Shown piece by piece: positions 10,803-21,885 of a DNA stretch of 64,000 nucleotides. A model generated the notes under the pieces. That model worked only from the letters and a program-made list of their open reading frames with translations, was not told where the DNA came from and did no database searches. Positions within the stretch are counted from its first letter, which is position 1. Each line of letters starts with the position of its first letter. The position numbers and the translations under genes are program-made. Origin of the DNA: Blumeriella jaapii (lineage: Eukaryota > Ascomycota > Leotiomycetes > Helotiales > Drepanopezizaceae); the NCBI GenBank assembly GCA_009599575.1, contig VWND01000009.1, forward strand, positions 744,001 through 808,000, read 5' to 3'.

Positions 10803-11741
10803 ATGGCAGTCATGCGTTTCGGCACCATCCTTCTCGTTGCTGCTGCTGCATCCACCAGTGCTAGCCTCACAACTCACTCAGATCAGATACCGATTGGCCC
10901 GGACCGAGATGGCTTTGAAGCTGTAAGAAAAGCGTAAGGCAGCTTTAGTTTCTCACCGTTCACACTTGGCTGACAAATTGCAGGTTGAGAAGCGCAGACA
11001 TCATCGGTGAAGTCCTCGATGATTTCCAGCCAAAATGCTTCGTCGCTCCCTCCTATGGCGAGAACAACAAAGCCGTGATTCTCGGAAACAAGTTCAAGCA
11101 GTCGGTCACCCAGCAGCGGCCGGTGTTGAAAATCTACTGCCCGGGCTTGGAGAGCTCGCCCGGACTCACGATCGCTCTTACGGACCCAGATGCCAAGTCA
11201 AGAGAGGATCCGAAGTGGTCTGAGATGTGCCACGTGAGTCCCCATGTATGCTCACCTTCTGTTTTGAAGATTCGAGTCTTAACGTCCTTTCACTTTCTCG
11301 TTTTGGAATTTCGGGCACCTAGCCAAGTTACCGCTTCGTCACTATTCATTCCTTGCGGTCGTCAGGCTTGTTGACTTTTCACAGTGGATTAGCATCGTCC
11401 CAACCTCCAACCAGACCGCCACGGAGCTTAGCACTCTATTTGATTTTAGCGAGGAGTCTCATGATCCTGATCTCGTCGAGTGTACTTCTTTCCCGGCTCA
11501 CGGAATCCTCCCAGCGGGCTGACGCAGCTTAGACAAACCTCCAGGACCACCGCCACGGACGGGATATCACCGCTACGTTTTCGTCCTCCTGGAAGGAGAC
11601 AACTCTAACTTGACGGCTCCTGAAGAGCGACAGCATTGGGGAACGGGTAAGGTCAGACACGGGGTCAGGGACTGGGCGCAAAGAGAAGGTCTCGAAGTAG
11701 TGGGAGCGAACTTCTTCATCGAGCGGAACGAGAAGCAGTGA
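10803..11741 (+). CDS. Secreted PEBP-family (YbhB/Tfs1-like) protein
   Basis: This is a phosphatidylethanolamine-binding-protein fold; family members bind phospholipids or inhibit carboxypeptidase Y or kinases. Exons: 10803-10933, 10984-11233, 11385-11481, 11533-11741; 228 residues, every junction in phase. Residues 1-24 (core MRFGTILLVAAAASTSAS) form a clear signal peptide; a second ATG at 10812 would also keep it. The ligand-pocket motif reads LTIALTDPDAKSREDPKWSE then CHWI, followed by YKPPGPPPRTGYHRYVFVLL, both diagnostic of PEBP. The intron 11482-11532 contains a TGA; skipping it in a model would wrongly truncate the protein. The C-terminus is GLEVVGANFFIERNEKQ. The signal peptide suggests secretion or a vacuolar/ER location; the substrate is unknown. 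Confidence 0.9.
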
Positions 11742-12717
11742 TGGAAGTGGCGGCGTATGGGAATGCACTCTGCGATGAAATGCATATAGCACATGATACA
11801 CGCAGCATCTCAAGGCAGCACAACGTTTGTAGGAGTGTGTATGCTACCTAAGCGGCAGCAAACTTGTACTTGACCCGCGATGAAAACCAAGATCCAGTCT
11901 CATCAGCAAGACAGCAATGCTTGTCGAGTACCCATGTTGACTGCCCTCGATGAGTAGAAGTCCTTTAGGTACTGACGAGATAACACTTTAATAGCCTTCA
12001 AATGCTTGATGACTCCACCAGGAACGTTTCCTGTTTTGTTGCATATCGCACACGTGAGCGGGGAGTCGCATGTTTTCAAACACAGTTCGTTCAAAACACC
12101 CCTAAGCGAGTTTTCGAATTCTCGAGGAGAAGAGGGGGAAAGAGTGGATTTGTTCAACGTCGAATCGAAAATTCGCAGGAGGCGATGCAATTTTCGCGAT
12201 TTCTCACAACCAGTGTATTGTACTCATGTACATTTCCTAAACGATTGATCCGGGAAGAAAATCTGGGGATTGCGAAGGTTGAACTCGTCTCGTGCGTGTC
12301 ACTCCAGATCCCTGTGCTTCGTAAGCGTAAGCTTGTGGGTAGGCTTGATCGATCGAGTAAGAGCCGGTCCACCTCCCTGTCCTGATTTTTTGTGGCTCGG
12401 GGAGGCGAACAAAACAGAGCAGCGCAGTGGAGCGGCCGGCCAACATAAATGTCAGGCGATTATTGATTGCGAAGATGCGTGCGTGTGAGTGGGGCCGAGG
12501 ATCGACGAGCTCTACCTTCCGCTATTTTCCTCTTTCCCCAGTATCCAGTATCTAGACAATTGCTATTTATTTATTGCTGTCGAGGTGATGGAGATGTTTT
12601 TTTTGATGAGTTGAGATTGATGGCGAGGAGACGATAGGACGGCTAATTTCGACGCCTGCCTGACTTACCAACGAATGCAGTCTTGCGAGCAGAGCAAGAG
12701 CAGAGCAGGCAAACACC
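11742..12717. other. Intergenic, no gene seen
   Basis: Between the PEBP-like gene and the MFS transporter gene (both plus). It contains the transporter promoter. No supported coding sequence. Confidence 0.5.
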
Positions 12718-14663
12718 ATGAACGGCGACAGCTTGCCGTCTCGGGCTTCCCCCGCTGGTCGAGCGGATAGCAACTGTAACTTCAGAGGGGCTCGATCCAC
12801 CGATTCTGCTCTGCTATCCGGTGGTGAGCCTGGAGATGGGAACCTCGGCTCGGAGAACTCTCTCAGAGATGGGACAAGTCATCAGGAGGAGGGAAATTCG
12901 GAGGAGAACGAGGGAAAGAGAGAGTTGGAGAAGAGAGTGGTAAGGAAGGTCGATTTGAGACTGTGTACTATTGCGGGAATATTGTGCTCGTTGAACTTGC
13001 TTGATTCGGGCATTATTAGTAGTGCCAGTGTGACGAGCATCTTCGAAGACCTGGACTTGGGGGTCGGGAATAGATATGTGAGTCTTTTTCCCTCTGCCTT
13101 GGCCTGTGCTATGCTGAGTGGTCGCTGCTGAAATGTTGGATATGATGTGATGGCTTGTTCTTGAAGAAAAATATACCGAGAGAGAAGGAGAGGCTGACAG
13201 GAGAAGTCGGTTTCGATATTAGTGTACACTATTGCGAGTGTGACATTCCAGTTGCCTGCCACGCTACTGGTGAGGATATTGGGCCCGAGGGCCGTATTTT
13301 CAACTATCACGGTTGGCTTTGGGCTTGTTACTTTGGTAAGTTTTGTTTGTTGGTGAACTGGGATGAAGAATACGGCTTTGACACATTGCAGTGCACGGCT
13401 TTCATTACTACTTGGAAGCAGATGGTTGCCATGAGGATCTTGCTGGGTATGATGCAAAGTGCAATCTTCCCAGGACTGAGGTGAGTTGATACCCGAATCT
13501 GGCGATGCGGCGAAGTTCATTCATGTCCAATGATAGCTTTCAACATGACAGACGAGTACTGACGGATGTGAAGCTACCTGATCAGTACTTGGTACACAAG
13601 AAAGGAACAACAACTCCGCTTTGCATTCTTGCAGTCGGGAGAGGTCACTATTGTTGGTCTGGGAGGCTTTCTGAATTTTGGTCTTAACCATCTGAACGGA
13701 AAGGCTGGCCTTGCAGGCTGGAGGTGGATGTTCCTTGTCCAAGGATTGATTGCTATAGGTAAGATGCAACGTGCAGATCTGGAAGGCTACTCATTGATTT
13801 GGTTTCAGTAATTGGCTTCGTCTCTTACCTCTGGATCGTGGAGTTTCCAGAAAATGCGCACAAAAGCTTCCGCTTCCTCACGCCCGGGGAACAAGCCTTG
13901 GCAGAAGCACGAATCTCGGAGGATAGGGGAGACGTGAAGGCTGAGAGGTTCTCTTGGAAAGTGTGCTTGGTACACTTCCTCGATCCGAAGCTGTACGGGT
14001 TCTCGATCATGTTCTTCCTGCTTAACCTGGTGTCGACGTCTCTTTCGTACTTTCTCCCGATCATCTTGCAGTCTGGAATGGGCTTCTCGAGCGACCAGGC
14101 TATCCTGCTCTCAGCACCGCCTTACTTCTATGCTGTCATTCCAGTCATCATCTCATCGCTTGTAGGTGATAAGTATCAGCTTCGAGGGCTAGTCATCACC
14201 TTCAACTGTTTGTGCACCGTAGTAGGGTTCAGCATGCTCGGGTTCTCAGAACAAGTCACAGTGAGATATGTGGGAACGTATCTCGCAACCGGTGCCTATG
14301 TGAGTAACTGGGCAGCGATGAATGCGTTCCAAGCTTCGAACATTGTCGGTTGGTGGTCCCTCGTCTCGCTGGCCATTCTTAGCACTTGACCAACTGACGA
14401 GTCAAACAGGCCAATGGAAAAGAGCAACATTCGCAGCGTCTATCACCGCGTGCAATGGCCTCGGAGGAATCGCCGGAAGCTTTATTGTCAGACGGAGCGA
14501 AGCCCCTCGGTACATGACAGCGATCTGGATCTCCATGGGCTCTCACATCTTGATCATCGGCATTGTTGGCGTCTTCTCCTGGTACTTCTGGTACGCCAAC
14601 AAGAAGCAGAGGGCAGGGAAACGAGTGCTTGAAGAGACGGTCAACTTCCGATATAGCTACTAG
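12718..14663 (+). CDS. MFS transporter, anion:cation symporter (Dal5/Tna1-like)
   Basis: A plasma-membrane major-facilitator permease of the allantoate/nicotinate/vitamin group. Exons: 12718-13077, 13207-13335, 13392-13480, 13574-13758, 13809-14348, 14410-14663; 518 residues, all phases consistent. The cytosolic N-terminus of about 80 residues is acidic and Ser-rich; TM1 begins LCTIAGILCSLNLLDSG. Family motifs include GNRYSVSILVYTIASVTFQ, VAMRILLGMMQSAIFPGL followed by STWYTRKEQQLRFAF, GWRWMFLVQGLIAIVIGF, EFPENAHKSFRFLTPGEQ before the long central loop, and NIVGQWKRATFAASITACNG. The substrate cannot be read from sequence; allantoate, nicotinate, biotin or pantothenate-like acids are the family options. 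Confidence 0.9.
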
Positions 14664-15313
14664 TGATATGGAGGCCGCTTTGTGTACGTACAGTTCTGTA
14701 CCGATCACCTGACATGCCCGATCCTCGTTTTGGGCAGGAAGGGCGACTCGAAGAATGCGTGTGGACCACGCTGCGTGTGATATAGTTTGTGCTTGTATTT
14801 TCCGAATTGTGAACCGACAAATACTCAAGGGCTTTGGAGTCTTGTTTGTTGCGCCCATCCAAATATAGATCAAGACGTTCAGGCTTACCTAAAGTTACTC
14901 ATGTTTGTACCCAACGTACCTCTATCACTGTCGACCTAGCCAGCCGCTAGCTCTCTCCCCTTACTTCGACCGCGCGGGCCGGGCGGGCAACAAAGTATCA
15001 CAACCTCTCCGCCTGGGCTGGTACATCACCATCAACCACCAACATCAGCATCAGCATCAGCATCACCATTGCCATCTCTTCCTCCCCAATTGCTGTGCAT
15101 CTTCTCTGCAGCGCCCGACAGCATCCACTCGCACCTGCGATCTTTCCGACGCGCGTCCTCACCTGCCCCCTTCCCCCCACCCGTTAGCATCGCGGCCTCG
15201 AGCTTCTGAGAACAGAACCGACTGAAACCACATGGGCCTATCGCAAGCACACGTCGCAGAACAGTAAAAGTCGCCAATCCGCTACGGGGAGTGCTCGGGA
15301 CCGAGCTGTCAAG
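14664..15313. other. sla1 promoter and leader region
   Basis: Between the MFS gene and sla1. It holds a CATCAG repeat at about 15043-15067 (four units) inside a C-rich probable leader. No coding sequence supported. Confidence 0.55.
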
Positions 15314-18300
15314 ATGGGCTTCCTAGGGATTTACAAGGCCATTTACGATTACACGCCACAAAGTGATACGGAGCTCGCGATCGCCGAGGGAGATATACTC
15401 TATGTGCTCGAGAAAAGCGGAGAGGACGACTGGTGGAAGGCGAAGAAGAAGGCATCGGGGGAGGAAGACGATGAGCCCACTGGATTAGTACCGAACAACT
15501 ATCTGGAAGAGGTGCGTACCGGCTTGTCGGCGTCGGCGCCTTGCCCTGGTTCTGTCACTGTCCTGGAGATGCGGAACTGTGCAAGCTAGCTTGGTGTGCG
15601 AGACTGCTGTCCTCGTTCCAACTTGGTGGTGCGAAAGAAAGCTGGAGCCCTGCTTGCTAACAACGGGACAGGCACATCCCTCACACCAGGCCCGCGCGCT
15701 TTATGATTACACCAGACAAACGGATGAAGAGGTCTCTTTTACTGAGGATGCCGTGCTTGAGGTTTTCGACACCTCTGACCCAGACTGGATTTTAGTTGGT
15801 CTCGACAGCGAATATGGTTTTGGTAGGTGCCTGGGAAGCCCAGCATTTCCTGCTTGTGGCTGCTGAGCGACATAGCATCACTCCTTGAGTCATTACGAAG
15901 ATATCTAAGGCAATTGCTAACTACTTTATGTGTGTGCTCAAGCCCCGGCAAACTATATCGAGATTCAAGACCAAATCGCACAGCCGAATAGCTCCGAATC
16001 GCCCCCACCTAGCCTTCCCAGAAGACCGCCTGCAACCGTCGAAGAGGATGATGCGTCGGCTTCACCAGCTTCGGCCGCTTCCCCTGCAAGTCCAATCAAC
16101 AGCCCGGCGGCAGCTTTAGCGGGTATCATCAACCAGCGCAAGAGTTCGGCGCCAGCAGCTCGAGCACCTCCGGCACAATTTACGCCTCAGGGTTCTGATG
16201 AGGATGAAGGGCCACCTCCATCGATGCCTGTTCGCCCGATGTCACAAGCAGTAGTAGCTCCTGAGCCACAATATGCGAGCTCTGCGTCTCCGGTGTCTCC
16301 GGTACCACCAGGAGGCCCTCGGATGTCGCCACCCTACAATCGAGCCAGTCACAACCGAAGCATTGATGATGAGGTTGCTTCTCATTCACCTGGAGGCTTC
16401 CACATGTACAACATTAACGAAATGGTATCGGTGATGGGCAAGCGGAAAAAAATGCCGACGACTTTGGGCATTAACCTGGGCACTGGAATCATTCTCATTG
16501 CCCCAGCCAAAGCCAAGGATGGTCCGCAAATGACTTGGACTGCTGAAAAGTTAGCACATTACTCGATCGAGGGCAAGCACGTATTTCTAGAATTAGTCCG
16601 GCCTAGCAAAAGCGTCGATTTTCACGCTGGAGCAAAAGATACTGCCACGGAGATTGTTAGTGCTTTGGGCGAACTGGCTGGAGCTGTACGAGCAGAAGGG
16701 CTACGCGAGGTGATTATGGCTGGTACAGGCCAGTCACAAATGAAAGGGCAAATTCTGTACGATTTTATGGCGCAGGGTGATGACGAGGTCACCGTTGCTG
16801 TGGGTGACGAGGTTATTATTATTGATGACACAAAGAGCGAAGAGTGGTGGCAAGTCAAACGACTTCGAAACGGGAAAGAGGGGGTGGTTCCAAGCTCCTA
16901 TGTCGAGATTACGGGCACGTTTTCGGTACCAAGTTCATCTGGCATCAACGCTGGCTTGTCTACGACAGAGCAAAACAGACTCGAAGAAGAGCGGTTAGCG
17001 AAGGATTCTATCCGGGCAGCTCGGAGGGAAGAAGAGCGAGGGTCACAGGTAGGCCCTGGAATGCGTTTGCCCGATCGGGGTTCCAGTCTATCGGCACGAG
17101 ACATTAGTAACCATGTTGGGCAACAGAGTAGTAGCAGAAACGACAGCGGCCGAGATGGGCGTTCGAAAGCCATCAAATCAAGTGAGTTGTTTCCCAAATA
17201 TGCTAGATTTTCGGTTTTTCGAAATCACCCATGGCATTGGGCTTTTTGCCATGTCGTGATTCAAGAAGGTGAAGTTGAATATTTTCTAACATGCACAGAA
17301 CCGATCCTACAAAAGTACGAGTTTGGACCGACAGATCAAAATCATTCAGCGTTGAGGCTCAATTTTTGGCCCTAAAAGATGGCAAGATTCATCTTCATAA
17401 AATGAATGGTGTGAAAATCGCTGTGCCGGTAGTGAAGATGTCAGTCGAAGACATCGAATATGTTGAGCGTGCCACAGGTATATCACTTGACGAAGATAAG
17501 CCTCTGTCCGACATCAAGAAGCAGCGAGCCCGGATGGGTGACTCCAGTCCTGTCGGAGTAAGTATCCAACAAAAGCCAGCGAAACCCGAGTACGACTGGT
17601 TCCAGTTTTTTCTTTCTTGCGAAGTTGCTGTCGGGCTGTGCGAAAGATACGCCCAAGCATTCAACCGAGATTCCATGGACGAAAGCGTGTTGCCCGATAT
17701 TGACGCGACCGTTCTAAGAACTCTGGGCATTCGTGAAGGAGATATAATCAAGATAATGAGATTTCTCGACAAAAGGTACGCCCGTACTGGCAAGCGAAAT
17801 GTCAGCTTTAAAGGAGACGAAGGTGATGAGTCGTCCGGTGGGCTGTTCTCTGGGCCCGGTGGAACTCTGAGAAACAATACCCGAAAGGGACGTCCCGCCC
17901 CTGCTGTGCAAACGAACGACATTGTAGATGCAGACGCATTCAAGCAAGGGTCGAACGAAAAGGCTGTCCGTGATGGCGTCGCCACCCCACTTGCTTCAGT
18001 GCCACCTTCAACCAAAAAAGATGGGAACCGGTCGGGCTTTGAAGATGATGCTTGGGACGTCAAACCTACTAAGCAGCAACCTCAAGCTACTCAACCATCT
18101 CAATCCGCGTCTACGCCTACAGCTGCACCTGCCCCGGTTCCGCAAGTGACAGGTGCGCTTAGTGACCTATCTCTCCTCTCGCAGCCTCTCGAGCCAACGA
18201 AAATCCAACCAACACCAATTCCACAGGTTGCGCAGCCGCCTCCACAGCAGCAACAGGCACCGCCACAGCCACAAGGAGTTACGCCATCGTTCTTCGCTGG

Positions 18301-19189
18301 AATTGGACAGCAACAAACCGGTCTACCCCAACAACAGACCGTACCGTATGTCAACACGCAATTGGCCAACCAGCTGAGCATAGCTCGCCAAAGGCCTGCT
18401 CCCTCAGCACAATTTCAGAACCAGAACTCGTTGGTGCTTCCATCACCGCCAAGTCGTCCGCTCTGCCCCCCAAGCAAATCAACAGAGTGGTTTCCCTCTC
18501 CCTCCTTTGCAAGCTCAACATACTGGAATACAGAACTCATCGGGCTTCCAAGGCCAGATTGCCCCTCCCGGCCAGAGCCTCAATGATCTGAGAATGCAAC
18601 AGCAATTTACCGGATTCAACGGACCTCAGATGATGAACCAGTCTCATAATATCGGCCAGTTCCCTCAGAATGGCATGCAAAATGGCTTCCAGTATCAAGC
18701 GCAGACTGGTATGCCACCGGCTATGCCCCAGCAGTTCGCAAACAACGGAGGCGGGGGACCTTTCGCCGATCCACGGCCGCAGTCCTTTGCTCTTATCCAA
18801 CAACAACCGACTGGTTTCCAGAGTTCTTTTGGCCCTCAACAACAATATCCCCAGCCTACTGGCGTGAACTCCTTCCTACCTCCACCTTTGCAGCCTCAAC
18901 AGACGGGTATGCCTCAGCAGCAGCAGCAACAGAACAGCTTCAGTTCTTTCACTCCCCCACCAATTCCTCCTATGCCTCAGCAAACTTCTTTGCAGCCCTT
19001 GGTCCCTCAAAAGACCGGCCCACCACCACCGGTCAGATTTGGTGTCACGGGCGATACCAAAAAGCTCATGCCTCAAGCCACGGGCCGCCGAGCTAACCTG
19101 TCACAAGCTAGTGAGTAAATGTGAGATCCATCTTGATTAAGTAAATCACTGACTTGTTTACAGCTCCCCAAAATCCGTTTGGATTCTAA
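15314..19189 (+). CDS. sla1: Endocytic/actin adaptor Sla1
   Basis: This cortical-patch adaptor links cargo and clathrin to Arp2/3 activators. Exons: 15314-15511, 15672-15822, 15943 to about 17181, 17299-19110, 19164-19189; about 1140 residues. Order: SH3-1 (YKAIYDYTPQSDTELAIAEG), SH3-2 (ARALYDYTRQTDEEVSFTED, ending at APANYIEI), a Pro-rich linker, SH3-3 (GQILYDFMAQGDDEVTVAVG), SHD1 (DPTKVRVWTDRSKSFSVEAQ then DGKIHLHKMNGVKIAVPV), a SAM-like SHD2 (YDWFQFFLSCEVAVGLCERY), then Gln/Pro-rich repeats rich in QxTG (PQQTG, QPTGF), and the end NPFGF, an EH-domain ligand. Two oddities. The canonical donor gtgagt at 17182 leaves the next exon out of frame; a weak donor gttgtt at 17186 would fit, or a base is missing. 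In the C6 run at about 18465-18470 the frame moves by +1, restoring SAPQANQQSG. Confidence 0.95.
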
Positions 19190-20187
19190 GTCGTCAGCGC
19201 TGTACATTCACCTTACCAAGCTAGCATTTGCATCACTTTGTAGTCTAGGCAAGCGTAGCAGAACATTGACATGTTAATATTTTTGTTTCATTCTGATTAC
19301 CATTTTCATGGGGCGTAGCCTGCCGACGCGACTAGCGTTTCCGCCCATGTCTTGTGTAAATTCTTCTCTTTAAAATTTGCTGCATGGAGCTGGAATTGAG
19401 AACATGAGCCCCGGTGGGATTGTGTACTTTATATCACTTGTGAGCTGCTCATGTATTTCCCAAAAATCCCTTACGTGTGGGTTCTTTTTTCACAGCTCGG
19501 ATGAGATCCTGTACCGCGCCTAACGAAATTATAGGTAGGTAACGATGTACTTCGACACAAGGGAATATCTTAACTGGTGAGTTAACAGGCTTGGCTGGCA
19601 ATGCAATCAAAGCAGTTGTACACCACAGGGCTGATCTACATCCAGATGGCACTAAAAAATTTCCATGTCAAACCAGCCACTTCTCGCCGTCCACACTTTG
19701 GCTCTCTGTCTTCTTGTGCATCTCTTCCATTTTGTATTGCTTTTTTTGATGGAGGGCAACAAGGCTTCACCTGACGACTTCTTCTCCCTTCCTCGCCTTT
19801 TTCCTGACTGGCTGCTTTCTTCGTTATCCTGATCAGGTAGATCTACCTACTCCAGAAATGTGCGGGGCTACATGTCTCTTCTTCTCTGCACTGGTTGCAA
19901 GGAGGGAGAGTCGGGCTCGTCACCAGTCCCTAAAAGAGAGGAGAGGAGAGAGGTGCGTTCTAGAGCTCAATGTTGAGATCGAGATGATCCTCTCGACGCC
20001 GGGAAACGGGAAGCTAGCGCCCCGAGGAGCGAGCATGGACATTCCCCGCTCTGCGCACGCCATGCATTTCCAGAACAATGTCCGCTACACCAAAGTAGGA
20101 CGTCATGCCTACTGTCGTGCAGAAACAGAAACCACATCTGATGATGATGGAAACGCAGTACTGCATGTGGAGGGGGAGAGCGAAGGC

Positions 20188-20222
20188 CACACACACACAG
20201 CACAGCACAGCACAGCACACCC
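20188..20222 (+). repeat. CA/CACAG tandem repeat
   Basis: A CA run passing into five or so CACAG units in the intergenic stretch downstream of sla1. Confidence 0.8.
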
Positions 20223-21680
20223 ACGGCCACGAAAGCCTCCAAGCGAGAGGGGCTTGCTTCCCCGCTCTGCCTGCGGTGAGGTCCATCCCCATATCTCTCG
20301 AAAGAAGCATGGCAGAGATCAGCTCCCGATTCCGGGCTTCCGAGATGCAGCATCTCCCACCTAGGCTGAACACAGGTATGTGATGGAACAGACGATTGTG
20401 TCTTATCCCTCACTCCACTCCCCTCGCTTAGCTTAGCTTAGCGAGCAGGCGAGTCAACAAACGCCGAGTCGACGGGTACACGCCACTCGGTCGCCCCGCC
20501 ATGTATCTATCTGCTCGAATACGGTCTCGCCAGCCCCACGCCTACCTCCCCGACCAAGTCACCGTTGGGGTTGGTTGATGTGCGTAGGAGAGAAAGAGAA
20601 CTGGAGATGGACTCGGCAGGCAATCTGTCGTTACAGAGCGAGCTTCTTGTCTGCCTTGGGCTTGGTGCGTACGGATGTACCACAAGAACCTTGACGCGTT
20701 TCGCGCGAGATCAAGCCTCGTTCTTGCTCGACCTGGTCGTGTTTTCTCTCTCTGTCTGTTTGTTTCGCATGTCGTAGCCAGACCAGGGACGCCGTCTGAC
20801 GGACCATCGCAAAGGGCGGCGAAGGGCGTAGTCGACAGCAGCATTAGCTGTACTAAAATGAACTGCTTTCGGGGTCGTACTTTTGTATTTAAATCCTTAG
20901 CTTAGCACGTCTCCGTACCCCCTGGGAGGTCCTAGGAAGGCAGACCGAGTTATGGCTGCCCTCCGCTAGACGTTAATCAATACTACTACTACTACTACCA
21001 GGGACGCCGTAGGACTGGTCCCGCAGCAGTTTCCGACTGTTCCATGCACGGAGTCGCCTTTTCCAAGCTCTCTCTCTCTCTCTCTCTCCCTCCCTCTCTC
21101 CCTCTCTTTCCCGCTCCGAGTACGTTTTCCCCTTTCTCTCTCTCCCATCAATTTTTTTCAAAAACGTATACAGAGATCCACCCCAAAATCCCACCTCCCC
21201 CCATCGTCACGTCCCCCCAAAGAAAATCCCGCCCTCCAATTCCACGGGCGTGACGGAGGCCACACACAAACCACACACCCAGCCTCTCGAGCCGACACCC
21301 TCGAGACAGGCAGACAGCGGTTCTGGTGCGCTCTGTGCGGGTCGCGCGGGCTGGAAGACGTTCGCGTCTGCGCGGAAGGCTGCGTGCGGGTGTACTGTAC
21401 GTGCCTACGTAGACCTACTTACGTATGTCCTATCTGCTTGCTTGCTACTTGGGTATTCATCCAGCGGGGCGAGGCGGGACTGAGAAGAGAAAGAACACGC
21501 TATCTCCCTGCCCGCACTTGGCGAAGAGAGAAGGGGAGAGAGAGAGAGAGAGAGTTGGAGAGAGGGGAGGACAGGACAAAGGGACAGCAGGGACAGGGGG
21601 GAGAAGGGTGAGCAAGCGAGAAAGATCAAAATGCAAACAAAGGAATAGCAAAGAATCGTTTCGTGGGAAAGAAAGTAAAG

Positions 21681-21702
21681 AAGGTAGGTAGGTAGGTAGG
21701 TA
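21681..21702 (+). repeat. AGGT tetranucleotide run
   Basis: Five tandem AGGT units, one member of the TACC/GGTA intergenic motif family that recurs through the window. Confidence 0.8.
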
Positions 21703-21885
21703 TCTTATGAACAGGTGCAAGCAAGGGTTGCGCTACGCATACCGAATGTACACCATGCGAAAGCCTCCCAGCTGCAAGTACATACAATGAGGGCCATCCC
21801 TTCCCTCACAGCCCGCCTCCCGAACACCTACAGATGGGAGACACCCGTTTTCAAGAACCACCCCACGCCAGCCAGCTCCAAGGTG

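Larger units (their letters stand above)
19190..21885. other. 2.7-kb gene-free stretch with simple repeats
   Basis: Between sla1 and the 3' end of ptc6. It holds a CACAG run (about 20188-20222), a CT tract (about 21068-21110), a GA tract (about 21535-21555) and an AGGT run (about 21681-21702). The open frames are repeat-driven and not supported as genes. An unseen non-coding RNA cannot be excluded. Confidence 0.55.

Noticed and set aside
19858..20413. Open frames on both strands downstream of sla1
   Set aside because: Driven by the CACAG repeat and mixed composition; no domain or intron evidence.
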